NCBI RefSeq assembly: GCF_029784135.1
Contig: NC_073745.1
Location: 241,085,946 to 241,149,945, forward strand
From: Toxorhynchites rutilus septentrionalis
Taxonomy: Eukaryota > Arthropoda > Insecta > Diptera > Culicidae
Reading direction: 5' to 3'
Length of the DNA stretch: 64,000 nt
In this document: piece after piece, positions 11,640 to 22,024 of the stretch
Layout of the letters: every line of letters starts with the position of its first letter
Numbering within the stretch: the stretch's first letter is position 1
The notes under the pieces: model-generated
The model's input: only the letters and a program-made list of their open reading frames with translations
Told to the model about the DNA's origin: nothing
Database searches by the model: none
Translations under genes and position numbers: made by a program

Positions 11640-11760
11640 GATGGCGTCATTTTTAATAGTACTCAGTTGAGATTTCTATGCCAATCAATACGCCTTGAAT
11701 GTATTCTGATTGACAAGCTCTAAAAAATGTGTGAATATAGTGGAAGTCAGAAGAGTTGTT
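11640..11760 (-). mobile_element. Feilai-like SINE, 3' fragment
   Basis: Read on the minus strand this matches the unique body of the SINE at 28228: the order TTGGCATAGAAATCTCAACT, AGTACT, AAAAATGACGC is preserved with changes. The tRNA-like head is missing. No flanking duplication is visible. Confidence 0.6.
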
Positions 11761-11885
11761 TTGAAGAAAAACCCCTCACCCATTCTGAAGGAGCAAGATG
11801 GATATTACTTAGAGGCGAATGAACTGCAAAATTTAAAGCCTCTCAAAAACAAAGAATGGAATGAAATGGATATTACATAAATATG

Positions 11886-12151
11886 AAATAACGAGACCCC
11901 GTGGTCGAGTGGTCAGCGTCACAATCATGCCGGGGGTCTCGAGTTTGATTCCCGTTATGGCCGGGAGATTTTTCGTCAAAGAAATTTCTTCCAACTTGCA
12001 TTGTAGTCACGCGTATTCTAGAGCTCTTCACTCCAGAATACGGCATAGAAATCTCAACTAAGTTATACTTATAAAAATTACAGCAAGTAGTTGAGAAGGC
12101 GAGGCTCCACTGGGAACGCTTGTGCCATCCCAGAAGACCCCGTCACTGGTA
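11886..12151 (+). mobile_element. Feilai-like SINE copy
   Basis: The tRNA-like head has the A box GTGGTCGAGTGGTCAGCG and a degraded B box GAGTTTGATTCCC. The family signature TTTTTCGTCAAAGAAATTTC follows, then TCACGCGTATTCTAGAGC and a diverged 3' end. Bases 11872-11885 and 12152-12165 (ATTACATAAATATG and ATTACATAAAGATG) look like a 14-bp target duplication with one change. The usual GAA tail is lost. Confidence 0.75.
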
Positions 12152-12287
12152 ATTACATAAAGATGTACATAAAATCTTTTCTCATTTTGAATTGATATTT
12201 ATGAACATGCGGTTAGAAAAGAAGAAACAAACAAGAGAATGCACTCGACATATTTTTATGTATATCATATGATGATTCGATATGGTC

Positions 12288-12420
12288 AGGTCAGCTGTGC
12301 CAACAATTTATGGTCGACATGTACGCAAAGGTAGAGGGCGAACGACTGCGATACCCACGACACAATCAACAATAGCGGCGTAAGGAAGAATATTCTTATT
12401 TGAGGGATGAGACTATCATG
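12288..12420 (+). pseudogene. Helitron Rep/helicase protein, N-terminal scrap
   Basis: One frame reads GQLCQQFMVDMYAKVEGERL, then RYPRHNQQ, a stop, and RRKEEYSYLRDE. This matches the Helitron-like N-terminal domain that precedes the Rep nuclease in autonomous Helitrons (pattern QQF-VD-Y-K-E-ERL---R-NQ---R-E-Y--L-D). The nuclease motifs and helicase are not found downstream, and the frame is interrupted, so this is a relic. It cannot be linked to a particular Helitron in the window. Confidence 0.65.
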
Positions 12421-12649
12421 AGCAAAGCCGCAACAGCCTTTGACATTGTCAGCCCAAAACGCAATCCAGTGTCTGATGTAATTTCATGACAATGCATTGC
12501 GCATGCGTTCAAACAAAAAATGAAGTCTGATCGGATTCAATTCCACATATTGCTGGTGAATTGAAGAAGCCAGGATTACCTTATAAAAAAAGTTTTAGTT
12601 TGGTCAGTCGACAAAACAGTCCTGAGGATATCGATATTGTAATTCCCTC

Positions 12650-13330
12650 ACAGTTCTGTCAACTGACCAACTACCGATCTCTGAATATTGAAATCCTCTG
12701 TCACATGAACATTGATTAAAACTTTCGAACTTGCTTTCGTCATATGTTTTAGAAATACGATCAAATTCCTATTAAAATTCATTTATCGCATTGTGTAGGA
12801 AAATTTTGTCTACTCTATCGAATGCTTGCTCCGAAATCAAAAGATAAAAGTTTTCCAGTGTTTCTTCTGCAGTTCAATTGTACTAGTCTGTCATTGACAG
12901 TTTGGAATATATTATTTCTGCTATTGCTGCACTTTTGACTGTCGTTCGATAAACTATTTTCATTCATTATTTTCCGAGTCTAAATTACAAAATTTGTGCC
13001 AATCATTTATAGTCATAGTGAGGCAAAATAATCGGTCTATAAGCTTTCATTTGGTTGTTATTATTGCGTTTTTTACACAAAAAAACAATTCCTTCCAAGA
13101 ACTTTTGTGGGAGATTTCTTCGCAAAGTTTCATTCATTATTGAATTGATTCGTTAAATCAAACGCTTTGATATAAAATTCTTTTGCGGTCCCGTCACTTC
13201 CAGGGGACTTTCCGGATGCACTTAATTCAAGGTCCATTAATGTTTCTTCCATCGTTATTTCATTCATCACAAGATTATTTGCATCACAATTGGCATCAAT
13301 TTGTTAATTAATTGGGAGCGCAATATTCGG
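12650..13330 (-). pseudogene. L1-type LINE reverse transcriptase relic
   Basis: Read from 13330 downwards, the frames show LSASGKSPGSDGTAKEFY, then a RPI--L--DYK patch with stops, and then EQAFDRVDKIFLHNAI near 12780-12850. These are the order and spacing of early RT blocks in L1-clade LINEs (KSPGSDG, RPISL-N-DYK, EKAFD-V). The YADD box was not found. Several stops and frameshifts mark an old copy. Confidence 0.65.
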
Positions 13331-13482
13331 TTGAAGCTGTTCTGCTGTATACAATTATTTGAAATCATTGAAATAACAGAATATGTTCTTTAACTATCAT
13401 TAGATTAGTTATTTTCTGACTAATAATTGATGAAATCGTACTGTTTTTTTCCCTAGATGGTTTCACTTTACTTTGCCACTTA

Positions 13483-13757
13483 CACGGTCCCGAATGTGGA
13501 TAACGTGGTATTACCTTGCATTCCAGCCGGCCTTGGTTCCATCCCCGCTTGACAACGTTAGGACTTTTTTCGGAACAATCCCAAGTTGATGTTCAGTCTG
13601 ACAGAAAGAGAAGCCTGCTCTTCCATGCAATATACAAGCATTTAATTACTACTGACAAAGGTTCTTTCATTTGTTCATTTCACACTTCAGCACGCGAAAA
13701 AGCATTTTTTTTCTGCCGAAGATGGTATGTTTTCTGTCAACGGTAGTTTGGGTGTAG
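13483..13757 (+). mobile_element. tRNA-derived SINE, family C copy 1
   Basis: It aligns with 40513-40785. Shared features are GTGGATAACGTGGT as an A-box-like start, CCGGCCTTGGTTCCATCCC as B box, then a stretch on GGAACAATCCCAAG, a TCTGA-AGAA patch, CAAAGGT/AAAAGGT followed by TTTCATTTGTT, and a TCTGTCAACGGTAGTTTGGGTG ending. Confidence 0.7.
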
Positions 13758-13759
13758 TA

Positions 13760-13945
13760 TTACTCGCGTCATTTTTATAAGTACTGAATTGAGATTTTCA
13801 TGCCAAATAACAAGCCGCTCTAGAATACGCATAAACACAGTGCAAGCCGGAAGAATTTTATTTGACGACAAATCACCGGACAAGATCGAACCCGAACCCC
13901 AGGCATGATAGTGTGTGACGCTAACCACTCGGCCACGAGAGCACC
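13760..13945 (-). mobile_element. Feilai-like SINE (minus strand)
   Basis: Read on the minus strand it has GTGGCCGAGTGGTTAGCGTC, the B box GGGTTCGGGTTCGATC, a form of TTGTCGTCAAATAAAATTC instead of the usual CGTCAAAGAAATTTC, then GCACTGTGTTTATGCGTATTC and the body GGCATGAAAATCTCAATTC. It directly follows the family C SINE. Confidence 0.75.
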
Positions 13946-15229
13946 AGCTTATGCACGCTGTTCAAAACAATCGAAAATGGTCGGTTCAAAACCGGCTGTA
14001 TTTTGGCTAATTTGGTGTATTGCTCATATGAAATATTATTTTTCATATTATTTAGCCATTTACTTAGCCATTACCTGACTGAGGGTTCAGTGTGAAAATA
14101 TCAAACGCTCAACAACATGGAGAAACTGTTATAACCTCCTCGAATGTCATACGAAAACACACATCACAAACACATGAAATTTTGCAATGCACCACGATGC
14201 TATCGGTAATTGAGAAATTTCTGCTGATGAAGCAGGAACTGCGCTACTGATTGATTCGATTGACACTAATTGCCAGGCTTTATGCAGCGCTTGATTAACC
14301 AGAAAGACAGCTTGCTATCGTTAATTGCAGTCGTGTGGTGAGCCCAATCCCACACTTTCCAGCGCCCGCGGTCATACTTGAACAAGCGTCGTTTTTCTCT
14401 TTGCATAGACAGGCTGCTAGCGCTTTGAAAGAAGAAAAAAAAACCAGACTTCAGAGGTGACATCTTTTTTTCTAACTCAGATTTGCGGAACGAAAGTCGG
14501 TAGACTGTATGTAATCATATCTTGGGATCATTCTATGAAATTCGCTTTAGAATCACACTTCCGAGCAACGATTTCATAAAGCTTACACGTGCGTAACTTC
14601 GTCGTGTCTTAACTCCTCGCGTGAGGCCTACCATCGTAGCCCTTCTGAACACAATGGTCGGCATTCCCATTTGGTTAACTACGCAAGATGATACCTTCGG
14701 ATGCAATTGAATATGCAAATCAGGTTACATCCGAGACGGCAGACCCAAAGTGGCAGACATCACACGCAAAGTAGCTTTCTTTCATCTTCTTCGGAGAGGG
14801 TGAGTTTCACAAATCTGAACTCTTTCTCGGAGTCAGTGCCATAATCGAAAAGGGCTTGGGATTAAGTTTCTCAGCGCATCCCATTCCCCAAGCACCACGA
14901 ATGGCGTGTGTCATAATGTCTGCATATGATACAACCCAGCAGCAGTTTATCATTTCGATTGGAAAGGAAACTGTGGTTGACTATTGAATACGAAGTAATT
15001 GGGGGAAAATTCTCACCAATTTTACCAAATTCTACGTGGGATTCATATTTCATGAGAATCACGGTTCTGTGGTTGATGCGATATTTTTGCAGCTACAGAG
15101 TGATCGATTCGAAGTGTTACAAATTCAAATGGTTGATTAGATTGTTTAATTTGAAATTTTTGAATTTCACTTGCAATATTTCCACATAATTTTCTGTTTA
15201 AAGAATTGAATTATAGTAAATATAGCATT
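13946..15229. other. Unassigned, low-repeat island
   Basis: This 1.3-kb stretch has a more balanced composition and none of the repeat families recognised elsewhere here. Minus-strand frames of 61-65 codons (14266-14463, 14533-14718) show no known domain. It could be unique host intergenic DNA or part of an unrecognised element. Confidence 0.3.
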
Positions 15230-16376
15230 AGCTAAACGCACCAAATCCCACGTTTTGATTAGCCCAAAAAATTGCTCAAGCTCAGCTTGCTCAGCTCAAA
15301 TTGCACCGACCAAAATGGCAACTAGAGTAACAGCGAAACGCAATATGAATACATCATTACAGGTCGGACTCGATTATCCGATTATCGAAAATGCAAATCT
15401 AAGATGGCGGCCACTACAAAATGGCGTATTACATATTTTCTCAGAATCCCATCAATATGGGTATCAAATGGACTTGACTAGTAGAACACAGTTTTTTTAT
15501 GAAAAATTCAAATCCAAAATGGCCACCACCACAAGATGGCGCCATATATATTTTTTCACAACCCCTTCAACCCAAATTGACTTGGAGAACATGAAACATA
15601 ATAAACAACATAAATTCAAAAAGGTCGCCGCCACTAAATGGTCGAATTCAGCTTGACCTTTTTCTATGTATGTCTGAATATACATAGAAACAGGTCAAGC
15701 TGAATTTAACGATTTAAAAAGTAATTAGGGGACTGCAGTCATCTTGGAATTGGATTTTTCATTTTCTGCTATGTTCTACTAGTCGAGAACTTTCTTTTGG
15801 CCGCCATCTTGGATTAACATTTTTCATAAATAACTGTATTCTACTAGTCCCTTTCATTTAATATACATATTGATGGGGTTCTGAGAAAATGTGTTATCCA
15901 CCATTTTGTAGCGGCAACCATCTTGGATTTACATTTTTCATGAATGACTATGTTCTACTAGTCAATCCCTTTCATTAGATATACATATTGATGGAGTTCT
16001 GGGAAAATTTGTAATCCGCCATTTTGTAGCGGTCGCCATCTTTAGTTTCATTTTCCATAAATAATTGTGTTCTACTGGTCAAGTACTTTCATTCGATACC
16101 CATATTGATGGAGTTTTGGGAAAACCCATGTTGATAGGATTTTGAGAAAATATTTACATAATTCGCCATTTTGTAGCTTCCGCCATCTTGAATTTTCAAG
16201 ATCATGGAATACGCAGTTTTATAATGAAACCAGAGATAAAGCTGTGTTCCAAATTTCAGATCAATCGATCAACGGGAAAGGGGTCAAATTTGTATTGTTG
16301 TGAGACAGCGCTACAGACAAAGTAACAAAGTCACAAACATACAAACGGGGCAATCTAGATAAAACCGTTTAATAAA
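15230..16376. repeat. Inverted tandem array with ATGGC motifs
   Basis: The left half (about 15380-15660) repeats a unit of about 110 bp: TAGTAGAACACA, TTTTTATG-AAAATTC, AATCCAAAATGGCC, CACCACAAGATGGCG, ATTTTTTCA, CCC-TCAA. At the pivot TTCAGCTTGACC is followed about 35 bases later by its inverse GGTCAAGCTGAA (15649-15710). From there to about 16200 the same unit runs on the minus strand (CGCCATCTTGGATT). The right edge AAAACCGTTTAATAA (16361-16375) recurs inverted at 35812 as the start of the related block. No coding frame is expected. Confidence 0.75.
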
Positions 16377-16429
16377 TAAGTGCAAATCATAATTATATTA
16401 CGTTTACCGAGAGAAAGTTCGTTTTTTTA

Positions 16430-16492
16430 TGATTCGATTATCCGGAGTGAAAAAAAACAATACTCCGGATAATCGAGACCGACCTGTACTTC
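16430..16492. mobile_element. pogo-like short hairpin MITE end
   Basis: TCGATTATCCGGAGT at 16436 is followed 13 bases later by its perfect inverse ACTCCGGATAATCGA, then GACCGACCTGTA. The outer word ACAGGTCGGACTCGATTATCCG resembles a pogo/Tigger-type terminus and recurs at 15360 and, diverged, at 46233. With only one clean end it may be a tiny MITE or a solo terminus. Confidence 0.5.
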
Positions 16493-16496
16493 TGCG

Positions 16497-16630
16497 AAGG
16501 AGCCGATCTGGAATAGTGGTTAACTTACATACCTTTCACGCTAAAGGTCACGAGTTCAATTCTCGCTCCCAACATTCTTCCTTCGGAATGAAAGTAAAGC
16601 CGTGGTCGGGGTGATTGGTGAAAAAAAAAC
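16497..16630 (+). mobile_element. tRNA-derived SINE, family D
   Basis: It reads AAGGAGCCGATCTGGAATAG, TGGTTAAC as A box, then AAAGGTCACGAGTTCAATTC as B box, CTCCCAACATTCTTCC, and ends in GTGATTGGTGAAAAAAAAA. An inverted relative lies at 63495-63595. The tRNA-like part does not fold into a functional tRNA because the anticodon arm is lost. Confidence 0.65.
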
Positions 16631-16639
16631 TAGCTATCC

Positions 16640-18400
16640 ACAGTGCATATCATTCTATCCGAAGGGAATATGAGAATATGGAAAATAAGAAAACAAAGTC
16701 AATATAGGCATAGGCCAGCGAGCTGTTCTCTACTATACAACGGTTTTTCTCAATACAACAGAAACCTGAAGAGAAGCGATACATTTCTATTTAATATCGA
16801 TAAATCGCAGTTCCGCTCCGAAATGATCTTTCACATTCTACCCGCGAAATAGTTCACACACGGAGGAATGACCAAAATCTCCGGACGGCGATTACGAGAG
16901 CAGCAGCAAAAGAGTTTCAATTTTCCTGACATCCAGAGGACAATCGTCACCCATTGCTTTCGTAAAGAAGAATAGAAGAAGTATAGAAGAAGACACAAAT
17001 TTCGATATATGGCCAACTGGTTCATACGAGAACAAAAAACATTGGTGTTTTTTTGCAATTCTATTCAATGCGACAGTGCGACGCGTTCTAAATTTATATC
17101 CAAAATAATAAAAAGCAAATTGATTTTTATATATTTTTTGCCGTGGGAGAGCTTGTATGAATTCAGGAGTGTTTTTGGGTTTATTGGTTGGTGAATTTCC
17201 AATCAATCATTCGAATTCGTGCATTGTTTACGAGTTTTAAAAGCACCAAAGTACAATATATTAACATAAAACATGTTATTTTTTGAATTTGATTAAAATA
17301 TAGACAAGTTCTGCATTGCAAAATGTTCGTCTTGATAAACACTAAAAGTCGTCTGGAGATAGTTTTGAGGTAGAATTAGAAAATAAAAGTTTGAGCAAAA
17401 CAAACCTTTTTTTTATGGTGACCTATGCTATGCTCAAACTTTGGCCCGGTGGGCTCTTTCGGTTGGTCCATCTGGTGTTACCTTATTTTAAACTATTTTG
17501 TCTGTATTATACTAACGAAAACCTAAGAAATCATTACCTACCTTTTTCACGTAGGATTACGTCTTTCACTAATAGTGCCAAATCAAAAAACCAAGACACG
17601 GTTTTATGAAATAGATATAGCAAATGCGACGTTCGTTCTACGGACAGTGTAGACAGAGAAAATATTGCAATTTAAGCTCCATCCGTTTCCAATTTATCGA
17701 GTATAAACATCGCGATTTCACAACATTTGTGATTCATCAGATCATCAAACTAGCGACCAGACGGCAGCGAAGTCTTCCAAATGGTTCTTCTCAAGGCCGA
17801 AAGTTTAGTTTCGTTTTCCAAATGAGAAAAAAATTCAAATGGCTGAAAGTAGTGGTATGATAATCACTTTCGGAAGTTGAAAGGTGTACGGGTGATGCTT
17901 ATTACTTATTGATCCAACTTTTCTATAGCTCAAGAACTACTTTGAACGCAAACTATTGAAATCACAATCTATAAATACGCTTGGAAGTCTATCGAAGTCT
18001 AAATTTCTATTTCTATTTTCTAAGTTTCTATCTAACTACCGTGTTCGAACGCACAACATTTTTCTCCTCAGAATATGCACGAAGTTGATGATGATGGCTT
18101 TTTCAGACATTCGCAGTTCATTTTTCTCTGGTCTTAAAGTTCCATTTTGAGAAACTAAACACTCTGGCTTGGGAAAGACTATTTGAAACTGGAGCTGAAT
18201 TGTTGTGATTAATTATTGATTAATTGTCAATGACTTATTGGTAGCGGTTGCTGTCGACGCCGTCACCCGATCAGGTTCTGATTTTTAGTTCCTGTTCTGA
18301 GTATTTTTTTGGAACGTTGTTTTTAAGAGCGTTGAAAATGTAATTTTTACAATGCCGCAAAACCACTGAATTCGACTCTATACATGCTATACATGCTAAA
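16640..18400. other. Unassigned, no gene seen
   Basis: About 1.76 kb without recognised repeats or domains. Several frames of 60-104 codons exist on both strands (for example 16892-17206 minus) but they overlap each other and show hydrophobic, AT-driven composition. I see no supported exon. Confidence 0.3.
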
Positions 18401-18401
18401 T

Positions 18402-18551
18402 TGTGCACCCGTGGCCGAGTGGTTAGCGTCTCACATTATCATGCCGGGTGTTCGGGTTCGATTCCCGTTCCGGCCGGAGGATTTTTCGTCAAAGAAATTT
18501 CCTTCGACTTGCACTGTGGTCACGCGTATTCAAGAGCTTGTCCCTCGGAAT

Positions 18552-18588
<37 letters not shown>
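18402..18588 (+). mobile_element. Feilai-like SINE head with (GAT)n tail
   Basis: A well preserved tRNA-like head has GTGGCCGAGTGGTTAGCGTC and GGGTTCGATTCCCGTTCCGG. TTTTTCGTCAAAGAAATTTC and CACGCGTATTCAAGAGCTTG follow. Instead of the family's body it runs into about 13 ATG/GAT triplets (18553-18590). Either this is a subfamily with a different 3' end or the body was lost. Confidence 0.75.
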
Positions 18589-18590
<2 letters not shown>

Positions 18591-18645
18591 GTCCCACCTC
18601 ATACCCCTACAATGGTTTGAGCAGGACGATTTATCAATAAGATAA
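18580..18645. repeat. Short dispersed repeat beginning GATGATGGTCCCACC
   Basis: GATGGTCCCACCTCATACCC followed by TGGTTTGAGCAGGACGA and TTATCAATAAGATAA recurs at 37295-37360 with few changes. In both places it follows ATG/GAT triplets. It may be the shared 3' part of an element with a triplet-repeat junction. Confidence 0.6.
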
Positions 18646-18778
18646 TTTTTAAAGTTTAACAAAGCACATCTGGAACCAGTATGCAAAATAAAACGAACTG
18701 GTTCTGTTGCAGACATAAATTGATATCATAAGAACATTAAACAAAAGACGGAAACCGAAAAGTAAAGATATAATCCCA

Positions 18779-18905
18779 AGGCATGTCGAGCAAATTTCCA
18801 ACCCGGGAAGATCCTTGACTGATCGGGAATCGAACCCGATATCCTCAAGTTTCCACTAGATACTTACACTGAGATCTGCCGCGGTACAGAAAAAAACTCG
18901 ATATA
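18779..18905 (-). mobile_element. tRNA-derived SINE, family E
   Basis: On the minus strand it reads CAGTGTAAGTATCTAGTGG, then GGATATCGGGTTCGATTCCC with a perfect B box, then CAAGGATCTTCCCGGGTTGG and GCTCGACATGCCTTGGG. A second B-box-like GGTTCGAATCC on the plus strand at 18956 may belong to another degraded SINE. Confidence 0.6.
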
Positions 18906-19206
18906 ACCATCTGCTAATACGATAGTTTACAAGTATTCCGTCTGGGCTATCCCTGGTTCGAATCCGGTTTCCACTGAAGACCCTAGAACATTTCATTGTA
19001 TAACGATTTTCGCCAGTGTTCAAAATCAAGTTATCTATGTCTACCGAAACGCGCGCGTGGCTCAAGCTTTTGTAGACTACTCATTTATTTTTTTTTTTTT
19101 TTTCAAATCTAACTTACAACAACAATAATGTAACAAAAATCCATCATCATCAATACGAACATGATAGCTTATGCAAACATAGAAACATTGAAACATTTTT
19201 ACAAGT

Positions 19207-21988
19207 TCATAACACAGATTTCACATGTGACAGACACAATTCTTTGAACTCAGCTATTGTTGCCGCTCGTTTGATATTTCTGGGCATCGAATTGAAGAAT
19301 TTTAATCCTTTATACAATAGTGAATTTTGGGACCTGCTAAATAAAAAGTTAGGTGTTCTTGCATCAATCGCGTTTCTTGTATTATATCTATGCAAATCAC
19401 TTCCTCGTTCAATTCGATCACACAAGTATCGAGGCAGCATATCATTCAAAATTTTAAAGATGAACACCATTGTCAAGTAATAAATCCTTTGCTTCACAGA
19501 TAACCACTGTAGCGCGTCCAACATTATGACAGAGGAAGTGTACCTATGACATCTTAAAATTAATCGCATGATTTTATTTTGTAACCGCTGCAATCGCAAT
19601 AGTTGTGTATTATTTGCAAGAAACAGGATGGATGAGCAGAAATCTATGTGTGGTGAGACGAGTGATTTATATAGTTTGACTTTACTAATTGCGTTTAACT
19701 CATTCTTCAAACGACAAATGACGCCGTACTTTTTAGCAACCTTTTTGATGACATTATCAATGTGAGACTTAAAAGTTAGTCTGTCATCAATAACTACTCC
19801 CAGATATTTTATTTCTTTAACCCGTTCAATAGTCTCACCATCGATTTCAAAATTACCGTTATATCTGGAGTTTGCTGAAGAAATGAGCATGTATTTTGTT
19901 TTATTAACATTCAACTTTAATTGTTTGAATTTCAACCACCGAGCGAGAGAATGAAGATCTTCGTTCAAGTGCTCCGCGATTACATTCAACTCCTTAGCTG
20001 CGATGAACAGAACAGTGTCATCCGCGAACAAGTTGATATCACAAAAACGTAAAACCCGCCGCATATCATTAATATATAAAATGAATAAAATGGGCCCTAA
20101 CACACTTCCCTGTGGTACACCAAGTGTGTTATCGATGGGAGTAGAAATAAAATCGTTGAAACGAGGTCTTTTGAGTTCTATCACACAAGTAGCTTTCAAA
20201 CCATTTGTATGATGTCCCTACAATTCCAAAGCGCTTCAATGTTTGCAACAATAAGGCCCTAGAAATTGTTTCAAAAGCGCGTTTCAAATCCAAGAACACC
20301 GCAAAAATAGTTTCTTTAGCCTCGATATTCTCTTTCCATTTTGCCAACACCAGATTTAGTGCGGTCTCACAAGAGTGTCCCTCTCGATATCCCGACTGTT
20401 CCGGTATCAGCAAACTGTTATTGTCAATAAATTTCATCAGCTGGCCTTTCACAACAAGTTCTAAAATTTTTTCTAATGTGTGCAACATGTTAATGGGGCG
20501 GAACTCTTCGGCTTTATCCGTCCCATTAACTTTGGGGATGGGAACCACAAGAGATTCCTTCCAAACTTCAGGCACGTGCCCAGTTTGCAATGATTCATTT
20601 ATCAGGCCTAGCAATTCGTGTCCAATAACATGAAAGCAATCTTGTATCACTTTTGCGTTGACATTGTCGATACCAGCCGATTTATGCAAAGAAAAACAAA
20701 TATCTCTCAACTCTGCAAATGTGATGGGTAGAAAACATTCTAATCTGCAATTGCTGCTTATCGGCTGTATTATTTCGTATGGCTCACTGACCAATTCAAT
20801 ACTTTGATTGATCAATTGAACACTATTCACGAAATAACTGTTGAATTTTTCCGCAATGATTTGTTCCGAATGTTCTTCTGAACCTTCAAAAGTTATGGAC
20901 CGCGATAAACTATTTTTAGTGTTAAGTAAACTTTTTAGTATTTTCCATAACTCCTTGCTGTTATTCTGATGTTGATCGATTTTCCTCTGTATATATTCAC
21001 ATCTTGTCTTTTTCAAGGCTTGTGAATATATATTCCGCGCGCAGGTGTACCTTTTCCAATCGTTTTCCATATTACTTCTACAAAATTTTGAGTACATTTT
21101 ATCTCGTTTACGTTTGAGACGCAAGAGTGATAAAGTGTACCAGCTGTTCGAATTTTTCAAATTGATTTGTTTCTCAAAAACTAGGCTATTGGTACACACT
21201 TTCAAGATATTAGTGAGAACAGCTGCTTTCAAATCCAGATTGTCCGTTATTGCAGTAAAATCCAGGTTTCTAGCAACAAGATGAGACAGTGCTTCCTTTG
21301 AATACTTGTTCCAGCACTTGATTTTAACTCTATTTTCTTCACGTTCACTCTGTTCGTTCTCAATATAAATAAAAATTGTCTCATGATCTGTTATTTTCAA
21401 TTTGGCCTCTATCAAAGAATGAACTGTATTAAAATTAGAGAAAACGTGGTCTATCAAAGATCTACTGTTTTTCGAAATTCTTGTAACTTCTGTTACAGTC
21501 TGTTTCAAGTTGTAAAAATCAGATAGTTGCTTCAATTGCTTCGAATTCTGCACGTTGAGCCAGTCAATATTGAAGTCACCAGCAATTACATTCAATTTAC
21601 TGGAGTCAATGAAACTCTCCCACCAGTTTTCTAAAATTTCTAAAAATCGCTGATTACTAGAACTGGGGGAATGATACAAAATTGCAAAATTTCCCATCTG
21701 CATACCTCTTTCAACTGAAATTGCCAAGAACCAATTATTTTCAACAGATTCGTTTAACCGAATGTTGAATTTAATCGATTCTTTTGCGTAAATAGCAACT
21801 CCTCCAGTGTGTCTGGAATGTGAAAGGCAAAAAGCAACTTTGTAACCCGGGATGCCATATTGATCAAATGAATTCTCATCAACAATATGAGTTTCAGAAA
21901 GAAAGACTAATCGTGGACGGAAATTTTCTACAAGTTGGCGCATTGCCACATAATTTGTAGAAAGCCCAGCTATATTGAAGTACAACAT
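19207..21988 (-). pseudogene. LINE ORF2: endonuclease and reverse transcriptase, one frameshift
   Basis: The upstream frame (21988-20129) begins with an APE-type endonuclease: LYFNIAGLS near its start, LSETHI near residue 30, AGDFNIDWL mid-domain and SRSLIDHVFS. RT blocks follow, including VVPIPKVNG, FRPINML, EQSGYREGHSCETAL and VFLDLKRAFE. Near 20150-20180 the frame shifts and the downstream frame (20199-19207) continues with LGVPQGSVLGP, the catalytic box NLFADDTVLF and KEIKYLGVVID. Together they give a standard-length ORF2 protein of roughly 940 residues. The single shift and otherwise open frames suggest recent inactivation. Confidence 0.9.
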
Positions 21989-22024
21989 TTCAAACTTCCT
22001 ATCACATCTTCTTTCCTTGGGTTG

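Noticed and set aside
18401..18640. Frames with runs of Met, Asp or His (MMMM, DDDD, HHHH)
   Set aside because: Translation of the (GAT)n triplet tail of a SINE.
18925..18990. tRNA-like B box GGTTCGAATCC on the plus strand
   Set aside because: No matching acceptor, D or anticodon stems; at most a SINE relic.
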